Below, piece by piece: positions 34,536 to 45,494 of a stretch of 64,000 nt of DNA. Origin of the DNA: Pseudolabrys sp. (GTDB lineage: Bacteria; Pseudomonadota; Alphaproteobacteria; Rhizobiales; Xanthobacteraceae). The translations under genes and the position numbers were made by a program. The stretch spans positions 1-64,000 of the forward strand of contig JADGGK010000004.1 in assembly GCA_019689975.1 (NCBI GenBank). Direction: 5' to 3'. Under the pieces are notes generated by a model. The model did not search any database. It was not told where the DNA came from and worked only from the letters and a program-made list of their open reading frames with translations. Positions within the stretch are counted from its first letter, which is position 1; each line of letters opens with the position of its first letter.

Positions 34536-36305
34536 CTATAGCGGCAGCTCCGGTTCCTCCGCACGGCCCCCGCGCGGAGCGGAGGGGACCGGCGGGGAAT
34601 GGCGGAAGCACCACTGCACCCGCGATCGGGCCCGGGCGCGGTCGTAGATGACGATCTGCACCGCGCGGCGCGGCCCCTCCGCGCTTGCCAGGAACACGCT
34701 TTCCTCGATCTCCACCGCTTGCGCCGTCGTGTCGAATGTCCACAGTTCCTTGTCCGGCAGCAGCAACAGCGCGCCATGGCCGTCCGACAGGCGATTGGCC
34801 TTTACCGCCGGGTGCAGATGAAAACGGATGGCATATTCGTCCGGCGCCCAAGCCGGCAGCCTGTCGCCCGTCGCCGGGCGGAAACTGTCTTCCCCGTCGA
34901 GCCGAGAACCGTCCGGCGAGAGCCTTACGGCGCGGCTGTGAACGATTCCGAATTCGCGTGCGTAACCGTCCTGGGAGGCGCGCAGCCACTCGCCGTCTTG
35001 CGTGCCGCGCTCGACCGTCACTCGACGTGGACCAGAAATGATCGGCACGCCGAACAACAACCTGCGCAGCGCGGGTGCCTCGAAAAAACGGCACGAGGAC
35101 CTGTCATTGAAGACGACGGTCGAATGCGCCGTGGTTGCTCGCGCGACCTGTCGCCAATTTTCCTTGTTGACCGCGGGCACGCCGCAATTGACCACGATTC
35201 GGTTCTGCCGCCACGACAGTTCGAACGACAGACATCCGGCATGCGCTTCCTGACTCAGCGCCATTGGCGGCGGGCGACCGGTGTCCATGATGAGCGTGCC
35301 TTCGCCCGCATCGATGCGCTGGTAGCCGACATGCGGCGCATTGGCCACCGGGCTGCCGCGCGCGTCGTCATAGGCAAGAACGGTCGCCAGCAGGTCGACC
35401 GGCGTCGGGCCCATGCCGTTGAATGCGGCGAAATTGCCGTCGCCGTGCCGGAAGAAACGCAGCATCGGCATGATGCGATCGATCGCGTTGTTGACGGCCG
35501 GCGGGGGTTGCAGATGGCGGGCGGCGAAAAGTTGTCGCAGCGGCAATAGATCCGCGAGCACTTCGATCAGCGTCCCGGGATTACGGCTGACATGTCCGCC
35601 GTCCGGCAGAATCTGGCGACGCAGTTCTTCGACGAGCAGGCGGACGCTGCCGCGCAGCTGGCTCGATTGGCCCTCGAGACAGAGCGACGCGCAGGTCAGC
35701 GCCATGACCGCCTGCAAACGCGGCAGGCCGTCGCGCGTGTCTTTCACGCCGTGTCGCAGGTAGCGTATCTGTCGCGACAAGCTGCGTATGAAACGGCGAT
35801 AGAAGCGCGTGTCGGCGTCCTGCAGCACGAACGGCGCTTGATTGAGCCAACACAGAATGCGGCGCGACAGGATATCATTGCGCCAGCCCAAGGGATGCCA
35901 ACGACCTTGAAGGCTGATCCATTCGTCGATCAGGGAACGCGCATTGGCGCGCGTGATGGCCGAGTCGGCCGCGCGCAGATGACGCAACCATGTAAAAGAC
36001 AGCAGCGTCTCCGCCCACTCGTCCGAGGGAGGCGTCACCTCGAACGGCGAACGGCGGTCGCAGACGACAACCTTGCCGGCAAAGGCAAAACGACCTGAAT
36101 AGATCTCGCTTGCCCGGGTCGCGTCGGCGGTGCGCAGGTCCTGCGGCGCAATGACGAGACGGTCGGTCTTTGCCGCGACGAAGCGCCAACGGATCAACGG
36201 ATGAGCATTGATGCGGCCGAACAGGCTCCGGAACATGCGGCGCCCGATAAGCACGGAGAGGCTCAATCGCTCCGCGAGCGAAACCCGCATCATGGACGAG
36301 GTCAT
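34536..36305 (-). CDS. Heparinase II/III family protein
   Basis: DGGHVSRNPGTLIEVLADLLPLR; FAAFNGMGPTPVD; AHSTVVFNDRSSCRF; conserved rsmB-heparinase-purH neighbourhood. Confidence 0.9.
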   Translation of the reverse strand: MTSSMMRVSLAERLSLSVLIGRRMFRSLFGRINAHPLIRWRFVAAKTDRLVIAPQDLRTADATRASEIYSGRFAFAGKVVVCDRRSPFEVTPPSDEWAETLLSFTWLRHLRAADSAITRANARSLIDEWISLQGRWHPLGWRNDILSRRILCWLNQAPFVLQDADTRFYRRFIRSLSRQIRYLRHGVKDTRDGLPRLQAVMALTCASLCLEGQSSQLRGSVRLLVEELRRQILPDGGHVSRNPGTLIEVLADLLPLRQLFAARHLQPPPAVNNAIDRIMPMLRFFRHGDGNFAAFNGMGPTPVDLLATVLAYDDARGSPVANAPHVGYQRIDAGEGTLIMDTGRPPPMALSQEAHAGCLSFELSWRQNRIVVNCGVPAVNKENWRQVARATTAHSTVVFNDRSSCRFFEAPALRRLLFGVPIISGPRRVTVERGTQDGEWLRASQDGYAREFGIVHSRAVRLSPDGSRLDGEDSFRPATGDRLPAWAPDEYAIRFHLHPAVKANRLSDGHGALLLLPDKELWTFDTTAQAVEIEESVFLASAEGPRRAVQIVIYDRARARSRVQWCFRHSPPVPSAPRGGRAEEPELPL

Positions 36306-36385
36306 CCCCTGGGCCGCGATCGTCGCACGAATCGCACGATAGCGAAGGGGTGCCGCGCGGCCAATACGCGATTTCCTTTTGTCGA

Positions 36386-37726
36386 TTAGGCCGATTTCCG
36401 CGCGAGTCGGGCGGCGTAGAACCCGTCGAGCCCAGACCACTGCGGCTCCGGATCGGGAAAGTGAAACGGCAGGGTACGCAGATCGCCTGCGGCAGTCACA
36501 AATTCGCTGCAACCGCACACATCCGCCGCCGTGACGGGGATTCGCTCGAAGCGGTCGTCGCGCGACAGCAGCGCGTCGATCTGCCGCTCGCCTTCTTCCG
36601 GCTCGAGCGAGCAGACACAATAGACGATGCGGCCGCCGGGTTTGATCAGACCCGCTGCCCGCGCGAGCAGTCGTTGCTGCAGCGCGGTCAATGCCTCGAG
36701 GTCGACCTCCGACTTGAGCCACGGCACGTCGGGATGGCGGCGGATGGTGCCGGTCGCGGAACACGGCGCATCGAGCAGCACCGCGTCGAACGGACCTCCC
36801 TGCCATTCGGTGACGTCGGCAACGGCGATCTCGGCGGCGAGATTGAGTCGTGCCAGGTTTTCACGCAGTCTTGCCACGCGTGCCGGCGCGCGATCGACCG
36901 CCGTCACATGCGCCCCGGCGAGCGCAAGTTGCGCCGTCTTGCCGCCGGGGGCGGCACAAAGATCCGCCACCATGAGCCCGCGGACGTCGCCCAAAAGGCG
37001 CGCGGGGAGCGCGGCGGCGGCATCCTGCACCCACCAAGCGCCCTCGGCGAAGCCCGGCATCAGCGTGATCGCGCCATGCGCCAGCATGCGCACGCTGCCG
37101 GTGGGTAACACGCGGCCGCGCAGGCGCTCGGCCCATCCCGGGGCATCGCGTTTGACGGTAAGATCGAGCGCCGGCTCGTGCCCGTTGGCGGCGGCGATCA
37201 GCCGCGCGGTTTCCTCGCCGTAAAAGGCCGTCCAGCGTCGGCGCAACCAATCGGGAATGTCGCGGTCGGGTTCGGTGGCGGCGAGCGACTCGCGGTTCCG
37301 TGCCACCCGCCGCAGGACGGCATTGACGAGCCCCGCGTAGCGGGCCGCACGCTTGTCGCCCTGCGCCAGGCGCACCGCCAGGTCGACCGCCGCGTGATCG
37401 GGTACGTCGAGCCAAAGGATCTGCGCCGCGCCGACCAGCAGCACGGTCTCGACGCGCGGGGCGTCGGCAGGAAAGCCGTGGTCCAGGAAAGCACCCAGTC
37501 GGTGGCGCAGCGTGCCGAGCCGGCGCAGCACCGTCGCAACCAACCTGCGCGTCAAGGCACGGTCGCGCTCGGTGAGCGCGGCGAGACCCGGATGTGCGGC
37601 CCTGCCGGAGAGTTGCTCGTCGAGCGGAACGCGCCGACGCAGCACGCCGTCGAGAATGTCGACGGCGATTCGACGGGCCGCGAGGCCCGGGGTGTCGTTC
37701 TGAGTGAAGCTGTGCGTGCGCGCCAT
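36386..37726 (-). CDS. RsmB-family 16S rRNA m5C methyltransferase
   Basis: N-terminal NusB-like domain; VADLCAAPGGKTAQLALAGAHVTAVD; VLLDAPCSATGTIRRHPDV; RIVYCVCSLEPEEGE. Confidence 0.95.
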   Translation of the reverse strand: MARTHSFTQNDTPGLAARRIAVDILDGVLRRRVPLDEQLSGRAAHPGLAALTERDRALTRRLVATVLRRLGTLRHRLGAFLDHGFPADAPRVETVLLVGAAQILWLDVPDHAAVDLAVRLAQGDKRAARYAGLVNAVLRRVARNRESLAATEPDRDIPDWLRRRWTAFYGEETARLIAAANGHEPALDLTVKRDAPGWAERLRGRVLPTGSVRMLAHGAITLMPGFAEGAWWVQDAAAALPARLLGDVRGLMVADLCAAPGGKTAQLALAGAHVTAVDRAPARVARLRENLARLNLAAEIAVADVTEWQGGPFDAVLLDAPCSATGTIRRHPDVPWLKSEVDLEALTALQQRLLARAAGLIKPGGRIVYCVCSLEPEEGERQIDALLSRDDRFERIPVTAADVCGCSEFVTAAGDLRTLPFHFPDPEPQWSGLDGFYAARLARKSA

Positions 37727-37825
37727 CAGCGCATCTTGGCCGGCGATTGTGTCACGACGGCCAGAATCACGCAAAGAGCGGCAGGACTTCAACAGCTTTG
37801 ATGCGAGGCATGCCCAACCGCCTCG

Positions 37826-38341
37826 CTATTCGACGCTCACCGGCGTACCGACCGAGACCAGCGAATAGAGCGTCAGGATGTCGCGGTTCAGCATGCGAAT
37901 GCAGCCGTGTGAGACGAAACGTCCGACGGACGAGGGTTGATTCGTCCCATGGATGGCGTACTCGCCGCCGCGCAGCGTGAGGGCGGCGGCGCCCATCGGA
38001 TTGTTCGGCGCGCCGCCCGGAATGAGGTCCGGGAGCCGCGGCGATTCGGCTCGGATCATCGGCGGCGGGCTCCACGCCGGTTTGATGTATTTGCCTTCGA
38101 TTTTTGCACGCCCGTGCCATTGCATGCCGACGCGGCCGACCCCGACGGGAAATTGCAGCGCATGTTTTTCGTCGACCACATAATAGAGGCGACGCTCCTG
38201 CGTCCTCACCACGATGGTGCCGGCCGGATAACCGGAAAAGGACACGATCTCGCGCCCGATCGCCTGCGCCGCGGCCGCCAGAAATGCAAAGCCGAGCACG
38301 ATCGCGACGAACAGCGCCGTGCGCTTGAGCACCATTGTCAT
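37826..38341 (-). CDS. L,D-transpeptidase (ErfK/YbiS type)
   Basis: TIVVRTQERRLYYVVDEKHALQFPVGVGR; YAIHGTNQPSSVGRFVSHGCIRMLNRDI. Confidence 0.95.
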   Translation of the reverse strand: MTMVLKRTALFVAIVLGFAFLAAAAQAIGREIVSFSGYPAGTIVVRTQERRLYYVVDEKHALQFPVGVGRVGMQWHGRAKIEGKYIKPAWSPPPMIRAESPRLPDLIPGGAPNNPMGAAALTLRGGEYAIHGTNQPSSVGRFVSHGCIRMLNRDILTLYSLVSVGTPVSVE

Positions 38342-38434
38342 TGCAGGCAATCCCGTCCTCGCGCGCATGTATAATGCGCGTGTCGGTAGGTGCTCGCGAA
38401 ACCTGAGATTTTCGTAAACAATGAATTAAGTCGT

Positions 38435-38460
38435 CGCGGCCGGCCGCCAGGTCGGCCGCG
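38435..38460 (-). terminator. Hairpin downstream of acs
   Basis: CGCGGCCG-N10-CGGCCGCG, perfect 8-bp stem between the acs stop and the L,D-transpeptidase start; weak U tract. Confidence 0.4.
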
Positions 38461-38486
38461 CGCGGATCTCGCGCCGTTGCGGGAGC

Positions 38487-40445
38487 TTACGCTCCAGCCT
38501 TGACGGCTTTCTTGTTCTGTCGGTTCTTCACCAGATCGTCCACCACCGCCGGATCGGCGAGCGTCGACGTGTCGCCGAGATTGCCGAAATCGTCCTCGGC
38601 GATCTTGCGCAGGATTCTCCGCATGATCTTGCCCGAACGCGTTTTCGGCAGACCGGGCGCGAATTGGATCAGGTCGGGCGTAGCGATGGGCCCGATTTCC
38701 TTGCGCACCCAATCCACGAGTTCCTTGCGCAGGTCTTCGCTCGGCCGCTCGCCCGCCATCAGCGTGACGTAGGCATAGATGCCCTGGCCTTTGATGTCGT
38801 GCGGATAGCCGACGACGGCCGCCTCGGACACCTTGGGGTGCGCCACCAGGGCGCTCTCGATCTCGGCCGTGCCGAGCCGATGCCCGGCGACATTGATGAC
38901 GTCGTCGACCCGGCCGGTGATCCAGTAATAGCCGTCGCCGTCACGACGGCAGCCGTCGGCGGTGAAATATTTCCCCGGATAAGTCTTGAAATAGGTGTCG
39001 ACGAACCGCTGGTGGTCGCCGTAGACCGTGCGCATCATTCCCGGCCACGGCTCGGCCATGACGAGGTTGCCCTGCGCCGGACCCTCCATCACCTTGCCGT
39101 CGGCGTCGACGATCTGCGGCACGATGCCGAAGAACGGCCGCGTTGCCGAGCCGGGTTTGAGCCGGGTTGCGCCCGGCAGCGGCGTAATCATGATGCCGCC
39201 AGTCTCGGTTTGCCACCACGTGTCGACGATCGGACAACGGCCGTCGCCGACGACGTGGTAGTACCATTCCCATGCTTCGGGGTTGATCGGCTCGCCCACG
39301 GTTCCGAGCAGGCGCAGCGACGCGCGCGACGTCTTCTTGACCGGCGCGTCGCCCGCCTGCATCAGCGCGCGGATCGCGGTGGGCGCGGTATAGACGATAT
39401 TGATCTTGTGCTTGTCGACGATTTCCCAGAAACGCGACACCGACGGATAATTGGGAACGCCCTCGAACATCGTGGTGATCGCGCCGTTGCACAGCGGGCC
39501 GTAGACGATATAGCTGTGTCCCGTGACCCAGCCGACGTCGGCCGTGCACCAGTAGATGTCGCCGTCGTGGTAGTCGAAGACATATTGGTGCGTCATCGAC
39601 ACGTAAACGAGATAGCCGGCCGTGGTATGCAGACAGCCCTTGGGTTTGCCGGTCGATCCTGACGTATAGAGGATGAAAAGCGGATCCTCAGCGCCCATTT
39701 CCTCGCATGGACAATCGGCGGACACGGTCTTGGCGACTGCGTCGTAATAGACGTCGCGCCCTGCCTTCATGTTCACCGGCGCGCCGGTACGGCGTACGAC
39801 GATTATGGTGCGCACGCCGCCCGCCTTGTCACAGGCCGCGTCGGCATTCTCCTTGAGCGGCACCTTGCGGCCGCCGCGGATTCCCTCGTCGGCGGTGACG
39901 ACGATGTCCGATTTGCAGTCCTGAATGCGTCCGGCAAGCGATTCGGGCGAAAAGCCGCCGAACACGACCGAATGGATGGCGCCGATGCGGGAACAGGCGA
40001 GCATGGCGATCGCCGCTTCCGGAATCATCGGCATGTAGATCGTGACGCGGTCGCCTTTCTTGACGCCGCACGCCTTGAGCACGTTGGCGAAACGACAGAC
40101 CTCGGCGTGTAGCTGCCTGAAGGTGAGCTTCCTGTCTTCCTTCGGATCGTCGCCTTCCCACAGGATGGCGGTCTGGTCGCCGCGTTGGGCAAGATGGCGA
40201 TCAACGCAGTTGTAGCATGCGTTCAAAGTGCCGTCTTCAAACCATTTGATCGAAACGTTGCCGGCAAAGGAGGCATTCTTCACCTTGGTGAACGGCTTGA
40301 TCCAGTCGATGCGCTTGGCATGCTCGGCCCAGAATCCTTCCGGATCCTTGATCGAGCGCGCATACATATCCTCGTACTTGGCGTTGTCGACAAACGCGCG
40401 TCGTCGCCATTCGGCCGGGACATCGTAGATTTTCTCGGGCATCAA
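38487..40445 (-). CDS. acs: Acetate--CoA ligase
   Basis: [80 protein letters not shown]. Confidence 0.98.
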   Translation of the reverse strand: MMPEKIYDVPAEWRRRAFVDNAKYEDMYARSIKDPEGFWAEHAKRIDWIKPFTKVKNASFAGNVSIKWFEDGTLNACYNCVDRHLAQRGDQTAILWEGDDPKEDRKLTFRQLHAEVCRFANVLKACGVKKGDRVTIYMPMIPEAAIAMLACSRIGAIHSVVFGGFSPESLAGRIQDCKSDIVVTADEGIRGGRKVPLKENADAACDKAGGVRTIIVVRRTGAPVNMKAGRDVYYDAVAKTVSADCPCEEMGAEDPLFILYTSGSTGKPKGCLHTTAGYLVYVSMTHQYVFDYHDGDIYWCTADVGWVTGHSYIVYGPLCNGAITTMFEGVPNYPSVSRFWEIVDKHKINIVYTAPTAIRALMQAGDAPVKKTSRASLRLLGTVGEPINPEAWEWYYHVVGDGRCPIVDTWWQTETGGIMITPLPGATRLKPGSATRPFFGIVPQIVDADGKVMEGPAQGNLVMAEPWPGMMRTVYGDHQRFVDTYFKTYPGKYFTADGCRRDGDGYYWITGRVDDVINVAGHRLGTAEIESALVAHPKVSEAAVVGYPHDIKGQGIYAYVTLMAGERPSEDLRKELVDWVRKEIGPIATPDLIQFAPGLPKTRSGKIMRRILRKIAEDDFGNLGDTSTLADPAVVDDLVKNRQNKKAVKAGA

Positions 40446-40561
40446 TTTTTCCTCCCCGCCCTGCCGGCGTCGCCGGGGGCGATCAGCAATAATCTCAGCC
40501 TATTATGCGATGACGCTTGCGCCGCCCACAAGGCACGGAATGTCCCACTTTTGTCGGGGAT

Positions 40562-40981
40562 TCACGCACCCCAGACGCCGATGATCGCGCCCATCGCCAC
40601 CAGAACGAGCAGCCAATGTCCCCCGTCGATCCAAATCAAGGCCGGCTTGCGCATGGCGAATACGTTGTTGACGGCGAGACTGGTGAAGACGAAGCCGAAC
40701 CACACGAAGGCCGCCGAGATCACGCCGGTGCGTATGTCGACCGTGCCCAGATGGCCCACGAGGCCCGCCAACATTAAGGCCATTGTCAGGTTCGCAGCCA
40801 ACGCAACCAACAGCGGCCAGGGCGGGGCGCCGCGGCCGTGATGTGCGCGAATCCGTTCGCTGGTGAGGCCGTGCGCCGTTTTCCAGGGCGTGGCCAGGAG
40901 ACGATACCAGACGCCGCCGAGGAGAAATCCGACGACGCCGGCGATGACAACCGCCACATAGTTTATTCCTGCGAAGGTCAT
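40562..40981 (-). CDS. DUF1761-family membrane protein
   Basis: INYVAVVIAGVVGFLLGGVWYRLLATPW; several TM segments. Confidence 0.8.
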   Translation of the reverse strand: MTFAGINYVAVVIAGVVGFLLGGVWYRLLATPWKTAHGLTSERIRAHHGRGAPPWPLLVALAANLTMALMLAGLVGHLGTVDIRTGVISAAFVWFGFVFTSLAVNNVFAMRKPALIWIDGGHWLLVLVAMGAIIGVWGA

Positions 40982-41139
40982 GGCCGCGCTCCCAGGTTCC
41001 GGAGATCGAGCAGACCCACGCTTCCGGGCGCCGGTACCGCACTCGACGAGCGGTCGTGCCTGAGTGGTGCCTTGCTCCGGGACAGGACGGATATGGCAGG
41101 CAAGGGGTTCGTCTCAAGCCGGAATACCGGCGCCGCCAA

Positions 41140-41556
41140 TCAGGCGCCGCCCATCCGGCACACGATCCTCCATTCCTCGGCGGTGACGGGTTGAACCGAC
41201 AGACGGGAATTGTTGACCAGCACCATCTGCCTGAGTTTCGGTTCGGCCCGCACGGCCGCGAGCGTGACCGGCCGCGGCAGTGGCGCGACCGCCCTGACGT
41301 CGACGGCCACCCACGGATCGCCGGGCCTGGCGGTGGGATCGGGATAGGCGGTACGGATCACCTCGACGATACCGACGATCTCTTTCGTCTCTCCCGAGTG
41401 ATAGAAGAAGCCGCGGTCGCCCTTCTTCATCGTCATGAGATGGCGCTTGGCCTGATGGTTGCGGACCCCGGTCCATGGCTCCCCTTTGGCACCGCGCTTG
41501 ACCTGCTGGTCCCACGACCAGCTTCCTGGTTCGGATTTCATCAACCAAAAGGCCAT
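41140..41556 (-). CDS. EVE domain protein
   Basis: MAFWLMKSEPGSWSWDQQV; GVRNHQAKRHLMTMKKGDRGFFYHSG. Confidence 0.94.
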   Translation of the reverse strand: MAFWLMKSEPGSWSWDQQVKRGAKGEPWTGVRNHQAKRHLMTMKKGDRGFFYHSGETKEIVGIVEVIRTAYPDPTARPGDPWVAVDVRAVAPLPRPVTLAAVRAEPKLRQMVLVNNSRLSVQPVTAEEWRIVCRMGGA

Positions 41557-41558
41557 GG

Positions 41559-42557
41559 TCAGATTTCCGACTTGAGAGGACGCATCAGCAGCGACTCGAT
41601 GGCTTCGTCGACGCTCATCGTTTCTGCCAGCACCGCGGCGACGGCGGCCGAAATCGGCATGTCGATGTTATGCCGGCGTGCCATTTCGAGCAGCGCCGGC
41701 GCGGTGAACACGCCTTCGGCCAACTTGCCGTGCGTGGCCGTCGCCGGTTTCTCGCCTTTGCCGAGTGCCACGCCGCAGGAGAAGTTGCGCGACTGCGGCG
41801 TCGAACAGGTCAGAATAAGGTCCCCCAGCCCGGAAAGGCCCATCATCGTCTCGGGTTTGGCGTCGAGGGCGCGCGCAAACCGCATGAGTTCGGCAAAACC
41901 GCGGGTGGTCAGCGCAGCCGCCGCGCTGGCGCCGAGGCCGCGCCCGGTCACGATCCCGGCGGCGATCGCGAGCACGTTCTTGGCTGCGCCGCCGAGCTCG
42001 ACGCCGCGCACATCGCTTGCATGGTAAGGACGGAATGCTGCGGAGCCCAGCGCATGCGCGAGGCTCCGCGCCAGCGTCGGCTCGGCCGCCGCGACGGTGA
42101 CGGCGGTCGGAAACCCCCGGGCCACGTCGGCGGCGAAGCTCGGTCCGGAAAGAACGGCAGGCGTCGCCTGCGGGGCGCATTCCGCGACGATTTCGCTCAT
42201 GAATTTGTGCGTGCCGAGCTCGATGCCTTTTGCGCATGCGACGAGCGGCACGCCCGTGCGAAGGAAGGGGGCGAGTTGCGTGACCACGGAGCGCACCGCC
42301 TGCGCCGGCACCACGAGCAGGATCGCGTCCGCCTGTGCGGCTTCGCCGAGGTCGCGCGCCAGCTTGATCGCCGCATCGAGTCGAACGCCGGGCAGGAACC
42401 TGCTTTCGCGTCGCACCGCCAAATGGTCCGCATTGGCGGCGTCGAATTCCCACAGAGTGACGGCGCGCCCGGCGCGCAGGCAGGTCAGCGCCAGCGCGGT
42501 CCCCCACGCTCCTCCGCCGAGCACCGAAATCCTTTGGAACTCCATGCGCGCGCTCAT
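41559..42557 (-). CDS. gpsA: NAD(P)H-dependent glycerol-3-phosphate dehydrogenase
   Basis: [59 protein letters not shown] overlap with the upstream tsaD. Confidence 0.97.
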   Translation of the reverse strand: MSARMEFQRISVLGGGAWGTALALTCLRAGRAVTLWEFDAANADHLAVRRESRFLPGVRLDAAIKLARDLGEAAQADAILLVVPAQAVRSVVTQLAPFLRTGVPLVACAKGIELGTHKFMSEIVAECAPQATPAVLSGPSFAADVARGFPTAVTVAAAEPTLARSLAHALGSAAFRPYHASDVRGVELGGAAKNVLAIAAGIVTGRGLGASAAAALTTRGFAELMRFARALDAKPETMMGLSGLGDLILTCSTPQSRNFSCGVALGKGEKPATATHGKLAEGVFTAPALLEMARRHNIDMPISAAVAAVLAETMSVDEAIESLLMRPLKSEI

Positions 42558-43627
42558 TTGTAGGCGGCCGTGCGCAGCCGTGCGCCTTCGGCCGCCGCGA
42601 TTTCATCGAGCGGCCAGCGTGCGCGCGGCGCCACGTCGAGCGGGTCCGTGAGGCCGAGCGCCAGCCGCTCGCATCCGGCCCAGGCGATCATCGCACCGTT
42701 GTCGGTGCACAATTCCTGCGGCGGGGCGATCAGCACCGTGCCGCAGTCCAGCGCAACCTGCGTCAGCGTTGCACGGACCGCGCGATTGGCGGCGACGCCG
42801 CCGGCGGCAACGAGCGCGCTCGGCGCACCGAAGCGCGCACGGAACATGCGCAAGCCCGCGCGCAAGCGGTCGTCGATTACGTCAACGACGGCCTGCTGGA
42901 AGGACGCGCAAAGATCCGCAATGTCCTGATCACTCAGCGGCGCGATGGCTTCGGCTTCAAGCCTGAGGGCGGTCTTCAGTCCCGACAGGGAGAAATCCGC
43001 GTCTCTGCGATGCTGCATCGGACGGGGCAGCGGGAAGCGCCGTGCATCGCCGCGCGCGGCTTGCTGCTCGACCTGCGGCCCGCCGGGATAGCCGAGGCCC
43101 AGAAGCTTCGCGGTCTTGTCGAACGCCTCGCCGATCGCGTCGTCGTGCGTGGTGCCGAGCCGGACATAGTTTCCCACGCCGCGCACGGCGAGGATCTGGG
43201 TGTGGCCGCCGGACGCAAGGAACAAACAGTAGGGAAACAGGGTGCGATCGGTAAGCCTCGCGGTGAGCGCGTGCGCCTCGAGATGATTGACGGCGATCAG
43301 CGGTTTGCCATGCACCAGCGCAATCGCCTTGGCCGTCGTCAAGCCGACAATGACGCCGCCGATCAGCCCGGGGCCGGCCGCCGCGGCGACCGCGTCGAGT
43401 TCGTCGTAGCGGCGGCCCGCGGCATGCATTGCCTGCGCGACGACGTGGTCAAGCGTCTCGACATGCGCGCGCGCAGCGATCTCCGGCACGACCCCGCCGA
43501 ACGCCGCGTGCACGTCGAGCTGGCTCGATACGATGTTGGAGACGATGTGGCCGCTGCCATCGTCGTGGCGCTCAACCACCGCCGCCGCGGTTTCGTCGCA
43601 GGTCGTCTCGATGCCGAGGACGAGCAT
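42554..43627 (-). CDS. tsaD: tRNA N6-adenosine threonylcarbamoyltransferase
   Basis: [68 protein letters not shown]. Confidence 0.98.
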   Translation of the reverse strand: MLVLGIETTCDETAAAVVERHDDGSGHIVSNIVSSQLDVHAAFGGVVPEIAARAHVETLDHVVAQAMHAAGRRYDELDAVAAAAGPGLIGGVIVGLTTAKAIALVHGKPLIAVNHLEAHALTARLTDRTLFPYCLFLASGGHTQILAVRGVGNYVRLGTTHDDAIGEAFDKTAKLLGLGYPGGPQVEQQAARGDARRFPLPRPMQHRRDADFSLSGLKTALRLEAEAIAPLSDQDIADLCASFQQAVVDVIDDRLRAGLRMFRARFGAPSALVAAGGVAANRAVRATLTQVALDCGTVLIAPPQELCTDNGAMIAWAGCERLALGLTDPLDVAPRARWPLDEIAAAEGARLRTAAYK

Positions 43628-43775
43628 GGGTACCTTGAACCGGGAAATGGCCGTCTCGTGCCGCCCGCGCGGGGCGGATCGCCCCCGAGGCCGGCGGCAC
43701 AGTTTACTCCCTGCCGGCCGATTTTGCCCGGGTCGCGCGTTGTCCTACAAATGGGGCCTAGCATCGAGTTGGCAC

Positions 43776-44702
43776 ATGGCGCAATCCGCCGCTCTTTTTC
43801 GCATCGGCACCCGTGGCAGCGCGCTCGCGCTGGCGCAGGCGCGCATGGTGCAGGCGCGGCTGGCCGCGGCGCTGGGCGCGGAGGCGGAGGCGTTCGCGCT
43901 CGTGGTCATCCGCACGACGGGCGATGCGATAGAGGATCGCCCATTGGCGGAGCAGGGCGGCAAGGGTCTGTTCACCAAGGAGATCGACGAGGCGCTGATC
44001 GATGGGCGTGTCGATCTTGCGGTCCATTCCGCCAAGGACGTCCCGACGGTGTTGCCGCGCGGGCTCACGCTCGCCGCCTGTCTCGAACGGGAGGACCCGC
44101 GCGATGCCTTCATTTCGCGCATAGCAGGCTCGCTCGCCGAATTGCCGCACGGTGCGCGCCTCGGTACGTCTTCGCTCCGTCGTCAGGCGATCGCCAAAAA
44201 CGCGCGACCAGACCTGCACGTCGTGCCGCTGCGCGGCAATGTCGAGACGCGACTGCGCAAACTGGATGCAGGGGAGGTGGATGCGACGATCCTTGCCGTC
44301 GCCGGTCTGAAACGGCTCGATATGGAGATGCAGGCAACCCGAATCATGAGCGTTGCGGAATTCCTGCCCGCCGTGGGCCAGGGCGCGATCGCGATCGCAG
44401 CGCGCGAGGATGACGCGCGCGCCTGCGAGACGCTGGCGCGCATCGATCACTCCGACACGTCGACCGCGATTGCCTGTGAACGCGCCTTTCTTGCCGCGCT
44501 CGACGGCTCGTGTAGGACTCCGATCGCAGGTCATGCCACGCTGTCCGGTCAAGCCGTGCGGATCCGCGGCATGATCGTCAAGCCGGACGGCAGCGCCGTA
44601 CACGAGACCACCCTGTCCGGATCGCGCGAGGACGCGACCGTGATCGGCACGAATGCGGGGCGCGCCCTGCGCGAGCAGGCCGGCCGCGGATTCTTCGACT
44701 GA
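43776..44702 (+). CDS. hemC: Porphobilinogen deaminase
   Basis: FRIGTRGSALALAQA; GGKGLFTKEIDEAL; DLAVHSAKDVPT; RLGTSSLRRQA; GDAIEDRPL. Confidence 0.98.
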   Translation: MAQSAALFRIGTRGSALALAQARMVQARLAAALGAEAEAFALVVIRTTGDAIEDRPLAEQGGKGLFTKEIDEALIDGRVDLAVHSAKDVPTVLPRGLTLAACLEREDPRDAFISRIAGSLAELPHGARLGTSSLRRQAIAKNARPDLHVVPLRGNVETRLRKLDAGEVDATILAVAGLKRLDMEMQATRIMSVAEFLPAVGQGAIAIAAREDDARACETLARIDHSDTSTAIACERAFLAALDGSCRTPIAGHATLSGQAVRIRGMIVKPDGSAVHETTLSGSREDATVIGTNAGRALREQAGRGFFD

Positions 44703-44703
44703 T

Positions 44704-45426
44704 ATGCGTCTCGTCGTCACCCGACCGAAGGCCGAGGGCGCGCGCACCGCCGCAACCCTCGCCGCGCTCGGACACGAGGTGTTGCTCGCGCCGCTCCTAC
44801 GAATCGAGCCGGTGGCGGCGGATCTGTCTGGCGCCTGGGATGCGGTGATCGTCACCAGCGTCAACGCGCCGCCGGCCATCGCCGGATATCCGGGCGCAGC
44901 CGCGTTGCACAGATTGCCTGTGTTCGCCGTTGGTGCGGCGAGCGCCGAGGCCGCGCGTGCGGCCGGCTTTTCCAGGGTGAGCACCGCGGGCGGCAACGCG
45001 CGCGATCTGCTGCACCTCGTCCAGGAGCGATACGCCGCAAGCGGCGCGCGGCTGCTTTATCTCGCCGGCGAGGATCGCGCCGCCGACCTCGCCGGCGAGC
45101 TCGCTGCGCACGGCATCGCAGTGGATATGCGCATCGTCTACCGGGCCGTCGCCGTTTCCTTCCCGCCGCGGCTGATCGCAGCGCTGCAGGCCGAAGATGT
45201 CGAAGCGGTGATGCATTTTTCGCGCCGCACCGCCGACGCCTATGTCGCCGGGGCGAGCGAGGCCGACATTCTGGAGGTCGCTCTGGCCGTGCAGCACTTC
45301 TGCCTGTCGGCGCGGGTCGCGGAACCTTTGCGTGCGGCCGGAGCGCGCCGCGTGGCCGCCGCGGCGCGGCCGGAGGAGGCCGCTCTGCTCGCGCTGTTGT
45401 CGCCCGCGCCGCCTCGGTCGCGGTGA
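44704..45426 (+). CDS. hemD: Uroporphyrinogen-III synthase
   Basis: MRLVVTRPKAEGARTAATLAALGHEVLLAPLLRIEP; immediately downstream of hemC. Confidence 0.93.
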   Translation: MRLVVTRPKAEGARTAATLAALGHEVLLAPLLRIEPVAADLSGAWDAVIVTSVNAPPAIAGYPGAAALHRLPVFAVGAASAEAARAAGFSRVSTAGGNARDLLHLVQERYAASGARLLYLAGEDRAADLAGELAAHGIAVDMRIVYRAVAVSFPPRLIAALQAEDVEAVMHFSRRTADAYVAGASEADILEVALAVQHFCLSARVAEPLRAAGARRVAAAARPEEAALLALLSPAPPRSR

Positions 45427-45494
45427 ATGGCGCCTGCGCACCGATTGCGTTATTCCCTCGTGCAAGGCGGGGCGAATCGCCGAAGGAGCCAGGT

